Part shown: positions 4,537 to 6,694 of the stretch, in pieces
Layout: every line of letters starts with the position of its first letter
How positions within the stretch are numbered: the stretch's first letter is position 1
Source of the DNA: an uncultured Collinsella sp.
GTDB lineage: Bacteria > Actinomycetota > Coriobacteriia > Coriobacteriales > Coriobacteriaceae
NCBI GenBank assembly: GCA_900551635.1
Contig: URWQ01000082.1
Coordinates: forward strand, 1 to 6,694
Direction of reading: 5' to 3'
Length of the DNA stretch: 6,694 nucleotides
The notes under the pieces: generated by a model
What the model was told of the DNA's origin: nothing
Database searches by the model: none
What the model saw: only the letters and a program-made list of their open reading frames with translations
Translations under genes and position numbers: made by a program

Positions 4537-4950
4537 ATGCAAGACTGCGTGATCTTGGGCAGCGTCGCCACGTTCGACGGCGTTGCGCCCGACAAGGCCC
4601 AAGCTCTGAAGGTGCTTGAGGAGGCTTCCGAGGTGTACAACGCCTGGCAGGTGTGGGACGAGTGCCGCGACGACGAGGCCAAGGCCGAATGCCGCCAGTC
4701 CCTCATGGAGGAGTGCGCCGACGTCGTGCAGGCGACTGTCAACCTCGTAAAGGCATGCGGCTGCGACGACATGCGCCTGCACCTCATGGACTGCGAGGAC
4801 AGAAACCGCAAGCGCGGGCGCATCACCGGCTCGAAGCCCTATCCTGGTGCCTGCGGGCGCGAGGGTTGCAAGCGCTTCGTGTTCGTGCCAATTCCTCGCC
4901 CCTATGGGGTGCTGAGCAAGATCAAGGCCAAGATTGGGGGCCTGAAGTGA
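4537..4950 (+). CDS. MazG-like nucleotide pyrophosphohydrolase
   Basis: A 137-residue protein with the MazG-type metal site: EEASE at 28-32 and EECAD at 58-62 (E-E-x-x-E ... E-x-x-D), on helices separated by an acidic loop, followed by VVQATVNLV. The family hydrolyses nucleoside triphosphates to monophosphates and pyrophosphate with Mg2+ in the cytoplasm. Phages use such enzymes to adjust nucleotide or alarmone pools. The segment DRNRKRGRI (88-96) fits phage MazG proteins. A C-terminal extension holds a CGREGC pair and a basic end, unlike the minimal fold. Start ATG 4537 has GGAG 6 bases upstream. It is flanked by two membrane micro-proteins and overlaps the following GTG. Confidence 0.8.
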   Translation: MQDCVILGSVATFDGVAPDKAQALKVLEEASEVYNAWQVWDECRDDEAKAECRQSLMEECADVVQATVNLVKACGCDDMRLHLMDCEDRNRKRGRITGSKPYPGACGREGCKRFVFVPIPRPYGVLSKIKAKIGGLK

Positions 4951-5075
4951 ATCGCGCGCAGAAGGTCATAGCCGCCGTGGTGTATGCCGGTAGCCTCGTG
5001 GCTGTGTCGCTCGCAATGATCGGGGTTTGTTCCCTGCTGGCTCGCTGGGTTGCCAGTATATGGGGGCTTGTGTAG
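4947..5075 (+). CDS. Single-pass membrane micro-protein (42 aa)
   Basis: GTG start overlapping the MazG stop (GTGA). Basic N-terminus (NRAQK), then a continuous hydrophobic run from about residue 8 to 30 (VIAAVVYAGSLVAVSLAMIG), then SLLARWVASIWGLV. This is one predicted membrane helix, possibly with a short interfacial C-terminal helix. It is the last gene of the plus-strand train, and a terminator starts 17 bases later. Similar in size and in the LARW motif to the 36-residue protein before MazG, so the two may be diverged duplicates. Function unknown. Confidence 0.65.
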   Translation: MNRAQKVIAAVVYAGSLVAVSLAMIGVCSLLARWVASIWGLV

Positions 5076-5092
5076 CCCCTGAAGGCATGAAG

Positions 5093-5122
5093 AAGCCCCC
5101 TAGAATCGAATCTAGGGGGCTT
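5093..5122. terminator. Bidirectional intrinsic terminator between convergent operons
   Basis: Perfect 12-bp stem: AAGCCCCCTAGA (5093-5104) pairs with TCTAGGGGGCTT (5111-5122) around a 6-base loop. It is followed by TCT on the plus strand and by CTTC on the minus strand. The tail is poor in T but the stem is very stable. It sits exactly between the last plus-strand gene (stop at 5075) and the last minus-strand gene (stop at 5137), so it probably ends transcription from both sides. Confidence 0.85.
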
Positions 5123-5136
5123 TCTGCTGCCTGCTG

Positions 5137-5250
5137 CTATCTGCTCTGCCCTGTGGCCTTCTCGGCTGCTATAGCCTTCTCTAGGTCTCGTTTGGCCTCG
5201 CTGATGATCTGCAAAAGCTCGTGCCACTGCTTCGGCTCTCGGTCTTTCAT
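5137..5250 (-). CDS. Small charged helical protein (37 aa)
   Basis: Start at base 5250 on the minus strand, where AGAAAGG lies about 7 bases upstream; the frame stays open to 5322 but no ribosome site supports an earlier start. The product is nearly all helix with alternating charge (WHELLQIISEAKRDLEKAI), compatible with a coiled coil. It follows the 107-residue gene with an 11-base gap and precedes the terminator, so it is the last gene of the minus-strand transcript. Function unknown. Confidence 0.6.
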   Translation of the reverse strand: MKDREPKQWHELLQIISEAKRDLEKAIAAEKATGQSR

Positions 5251-5261
5251 GGCTTGCCTTT

Positions 5262-5585
5262 CTAGTTGTATGTGTCGCAGATGCTCGGGGTGCCGTCCCA
5301 TAGGGTGAGCCGGTACCCGCATAATTCGAGTTCGGGGCTGTTCTTCGCCCTGCCGTAGTCCCTGACCTTGAGGCGCTTCCCGTTGTCGCTCGCCTCGCGG
5401 CCCATGATCGGGTCATAGGTGAAGCAGTTCGGCAAGGGCATGTACTTGCGCTCCCACCCGTAGGCGTCGGCCAAACCCTCGAAGGTGCTTTCTATGGGCC
5501 TGATCGTGGCTGTTTTCGCTGTGGCCTTGATGGCCTGGTAGAAACTGCCCTCGCATTCGAAAATGTCGCCTGCTTTTACCTGCAT
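5262..5585 (-). CDS. Phage protein with GDIF/FYQ beta-barrel-like N-terminus (107 aa)
   Basis: The N-terminal part, VKAGDIFECEGSFYQAIKAT followed by AKTATIRPIE, resembles a group of small phage and plasmid proteins of the form GDI...FYQVxxxTxKTxxIRPI. These are probably small beta barrels; their role is not known to me. The C-terminal half contains LPNCFTYDP and KRLKVRDYG and ends SICDTYN. No catalytic motif is evident. The start at 5585 has AAAGGGG 6 bases upstream, and that site is complementary to the nearby hairpin arm (5608-5613), suggesting translational control. Its stop is 11 bases from the start of the 37-residue gene. Confidence 0.75.
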   Translation of the reverse strand: MQVKAGDIFECEGSFYQAIKATAKTATIRPIESTFEGLADAYGWERKYMPLPNCFTYDPIMGREASDNGKRLKVRDYGRAKNSPELELCGYRLTLWDGTPSICDTYN

Positions 5586-5589
5586 GGTG

Positions 5590-5632
5590 TGCCCCTTTCT
5601 AAAGATCGGGGCAAGGCCTGAAGCCCTGCCCC
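5590..5632 (-). promoter_or_regulatory. Leader hairpin with alternative pairing to the Shine-Dalgarno
   Basis: On the minus strand, GGGGCAGGGC (5632-5623) pairs with GCCTTGCCCC (5617-5608) around a 5-base loop, a 10-bp stem with one G-U. The last six bases of that 3' arm, TGCCCC (5613-5608), are also perfectly complementary to GGGGCA (5595-5590), which contains the Shine-Dalgarno of the 107-residue gene. Only one of the two pairings can form at a time. The bases after the stem (GATCTTTAG) are only weakly terminator-like. The hairpin may also protect or end the upstream DUF2786 message. Confidence 0.45.
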
Positions 5633-5644
5633 TATGTCGTTCTG

Positions 5645-6298
5645 CTATGCCGGGAGGAGGTTGCCCCTCGGGGCCTCCACGCGCCGGCTGCGCACCGCGT
5701 CGCGCCCCTGCTGCATGCCTCGGCTTATGCTGTCGTTGTTGGATGCCTTGAGGCCTCGCTTATGGGATCGCCCAAGCCCCAGGCCCTCGAAGTAGTCCTC
5801 AACCTCCTTGGGGCAAACGATCATCAGCTCGAAGCACTGCTTCTCAAGCTCGGCGCGCACCCCGGCGATGAAGCCGATAACGAAGTTCGAGTAGGCGTCG
5901 GGGTCGGTGTACGCAAAGTCCTGATACTCGTTTGCCAGCCTGTGGCAGGTTTCGAGCAGGTTCGCGTAAACAATCTCCGCCGCCTCGCTGTCGGCCTTGT
6001 AGCCGACGAACACGAACTCGTACTTGCGGGCCGTCACCCTACGCTGGTACACCTTGCACCTGAAGTTGTCGGCGATGGTCTGCGCCAGGCACGGCGCCCA
6101 CGCCTTTGCCGTCCACCCGGTGGTGGTCTCGGTCACCCGCTTCACCTCGTCGGCAAGCTCCCACTCCTCCACGCCGTTGTCCGCAATGAGCTCCTGGGCC
6201 TTGAGGGCGAACTGGATGGCCTCGGCCTCGTTGCAGCCGTTCTCCACGCTGTGCTCGCGAAGCTTCTTGATCTTCTCGATGATCTTTTCTCGTTCCAT
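5645..6298 (-). CDS. DUF2786-domain phage protein (217 aa)
   Basis: Residues 3-45 (KIIEKIKKLREHSVENGCNE, then AEAIQFALKAQELIADNGVE) match DUF2786, an N-terminal helical module with conserved N-x-x-E-A-x-x-A-x-x-x-A-Q. It is found in many phage and plasmid proteins. The C-terminal part (FVFVGYKADSEAAEIVYANLL, then SNFVIGFIAGV) fits the domain that usually accompanies it, which I believe is DUF7168. The role is unknown; a nucleic-acid or phage-replication link is often supposed. The tail from about residue 178 is basic (SHKRGLKA, then RSRRVE). Start at 6298 has a perfect GGAGGG 7 bases upstream (6311-6306), which can be masked by a leader hairpin arm. Confidence 0.85.
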   Translation of the reverse strand: MEREKIIEKIKKLREHSVENGCNEAEAIQFALKAQELIADNGVEEWELADEVKRVTETTTGWTAKAWAPCLAQTIADNFRCKVYQRRVTARKYEFVFVGYKADSEAAEIVYANLLETCHRLANEYQDFAYTDPDAYSNFVIGFIAGVRAELEKQCFELMIVCPKEVEDYFEGLGLGRSHKRGLKASNNDSISRGMQQGRDAVRSRRVEAPRGNLLPA

Positions 6299-6305
6299 GG
6301 TCGAA

Positions 6306-6337
6306 CCCTCCTTAATGGGAGGGGCTAGGCCCCTCCC
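6306..6337 (-). promoter_or_regulatory. Leader hairpin with alternative pairing to the Shine-Dalgarno of the DUF2786 gene
   Basis: On the minus strand, GGGAGGGGC (6337-6329) pairs with GCCCCTCCC (6325-6317) around a 3-base loop, a perfect 9-bp stem starting 12 bases after the DUF2958 stop. CCCTCC within the 3' arm (6323-6318) is also perfectly complementary to GGAGGG (6311-6306), the Shine-Dalgarno, with a 6-base loop. The long stem leaves the ribosome site free and the short one hides it. There is no T-run after the stem, so a simple terminator role is unlikely. Confidence 0.5.
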
Positions 6338-6349
6338 GGTAGTGATCTG

Positions 6350-6607
6350 TTACTTTTCCCAGAGGTAGCCGAACGCCTCGGCTATCCTGGGAACCTCGGT
6401 AACCTTCTTGGGTGTGAAATTGGTCTCGCGCTCGAAGTAGTTCAGGCCGTATTTGCGGTTGATCTCCTCAAGCTCTGCCAGGTTGAAGTAGCCCATCTCG
6501 GGGACTGCCCCGAAGACGAACCCGAACATGTCGCCGGTCTCCTCGTCGTACTCGGTGGCATAGAAGTCCCAGCCGTTGAAGCAGCTGAACCAGTGGCCGT
6601 AAACCAC
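6350..6607 (-). CDS. DUF2958-like phage protein, 5' end disrupted
   Basis: The product matches the pattern of DUF2958: GWDFYATEYDEETGDMFGFV, then PEMGYFNLAELEEI, and finally FTPKKVTEVP. DUF2958 proteins are small and occur widely in plasmids and phages; their function is unknown to me. The interval uses GTG 6607, the first available start codon. However, good coding sequence continues upstream in the same frame (TLYSQDGKKAETV, to about 6646) with no start before a TGA at 6656-6658. That TGA includes the last base of an adapter-like string. I infer that the natural start lay near 6650 and was lost at the chimeric end. The WxWYATE-type and PELGYFSL-type motifs are intact, so the gene body is real. 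Confidence 0.75.
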   Translation of the reverse strand: MVYGHWFSCFNGWDFYATEYDEETGDMFGFVFGAVPEMGYFNLAELEEINRKYGLNYFERETNFTPKKVTEVPRIAEAFGYLWEK

Positions 6608-6647
6608 GGTCTCGGCCTTCTTGCCGTCTTGCGAGTAGAGGGTTGAT

Positions 6648-6656
6648 TTCCGATCT
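6648..6656. other. Probable Illumina adapter remnant at a chimeric end
   Basis: Plus strand TTCCGATCT, read on the minus strand as AGATCGGAA, equals the nine insert-proximal bases of the common Illumina adapter. It falls exactly where the DUF2958 reading frame loses sense. Chance occurrence of a given 9-mer in this window is possible but uncommon, and the position makes coincidence less likely. Confidence 0.65.
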
Positions 6657-6694
6657 CAGCCGAACACATTGAGCAAATAGGCCGTTCCCGCACC
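6657..6694 (-). other. 38-base terminal fragment of uncertain origin
   Basis: Beyond the adapter-like string, the minus strand can be read as GAGTAYLLNVFG followed by a stop that uses the first adapter base. It may be the end of another gene or another genome. It is too short to assign and should not be joined to the DUF2958 gene. Confidence 0.4.

Noticed and set aside
5124..5153. CTGCTG-rich stretch after the terminator, possible short tandem repeat
   Set aside because: The units are irregular and it overlaps the 3' end of the 37-residue gene; no consistent period.
5762..6328. Plus-strand open frame of 188 codons opposite the DUF2786 gene
   Set aside because: The minus strand carries a recognisable DUF2786 protein with a perfect ribosome site. 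The plus frame is Leu/Val/Gly-rich complement noise.
1..6694. CRISPR array, tRNA, integrase attachment site or IS ends
   Set aside because: No regularly spaced repeats, cloverleaf-like sequence or terminal inverted repeats were found on reading both strands.

Overview
The window looks like the accessory or early region of a temperate phage or prophage from a high-GC host. A gut actinobacterium of the Coriobacteriia type is my guess, from the GC-rich third codon positions and the kind of small phage proteins present; no marker in the window fixes the host. No structural, integrase, tRNA, CRISPR or IS gene is visible. Both ends look chimeric. About the first 173 bases are AT-richer and encode a piece of a MATE-family efflux transporter of the sort found in gut Firmicutes. 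This joins abruptly to the 3' part of a high-GC phage gene. At the right end a 9-base string (6648-6656) matching the insert-proximal end of the common Illumina adapter separates the last gene from 38 bases of unrelated-looking sequence.

Bases 172-5075 are one dense plus-strand gene train with ATGA, TGATG and ATGGCTAR overlaps, which suggests an operon with strong translational coupling. In order: a truncated HNH-like protein, a coiled-coil protein, a small unknown, a HEATH-motif metallopeptidase-like protein, a small helical protein, a DUF4406 (nucleoside deoxyribosyltransferase-like) protein, a basic amphipathic protein and a WDGH-motif phage protein. Then come six short Cys-rich, probably zinc-binding products (2766-4309), one of them joined to a free-standing NUMOD1-like DNA-binding module and interrupted by one non-Cys phage protein (3485-3832). 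The train ends with a cluster of tiny membrane proteins around a MazG-like pyrophosphohydrolase. The first membrane microgene (4297-4416) carries an in-frame TGA. Several of these genes (18, 21, 36, 37, 42 and 59 residues) are very short and easily missed.

A perfect 12-bp hairpin terminator at 5093-5122 separates the plus-strand train from a convergent minus-strand set: a DUF2958-like gene, a DUF2786 gene, a 107-residue phage protein and a 37-residue helical protein. The leaders of the DUF2786 gene and of the 107-residue gene share a design. In each, a GC-rich hairpin sits just upstream of the Shine-Dalgarno sequence, and its 3' arm can alternatively pair with that Shine-Dalgarno. This paired arrangement is the most unusual signal I found that is not a known gene family.

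Functionally, the recognisable proteins point to nucleotide metabolism (DUF4406, MazG), DNA binding (NUMOD1-like, HNH-like, zinc ribbons) and host takeover or accessory roles. I see no complete, clearly new defence or mobile system.
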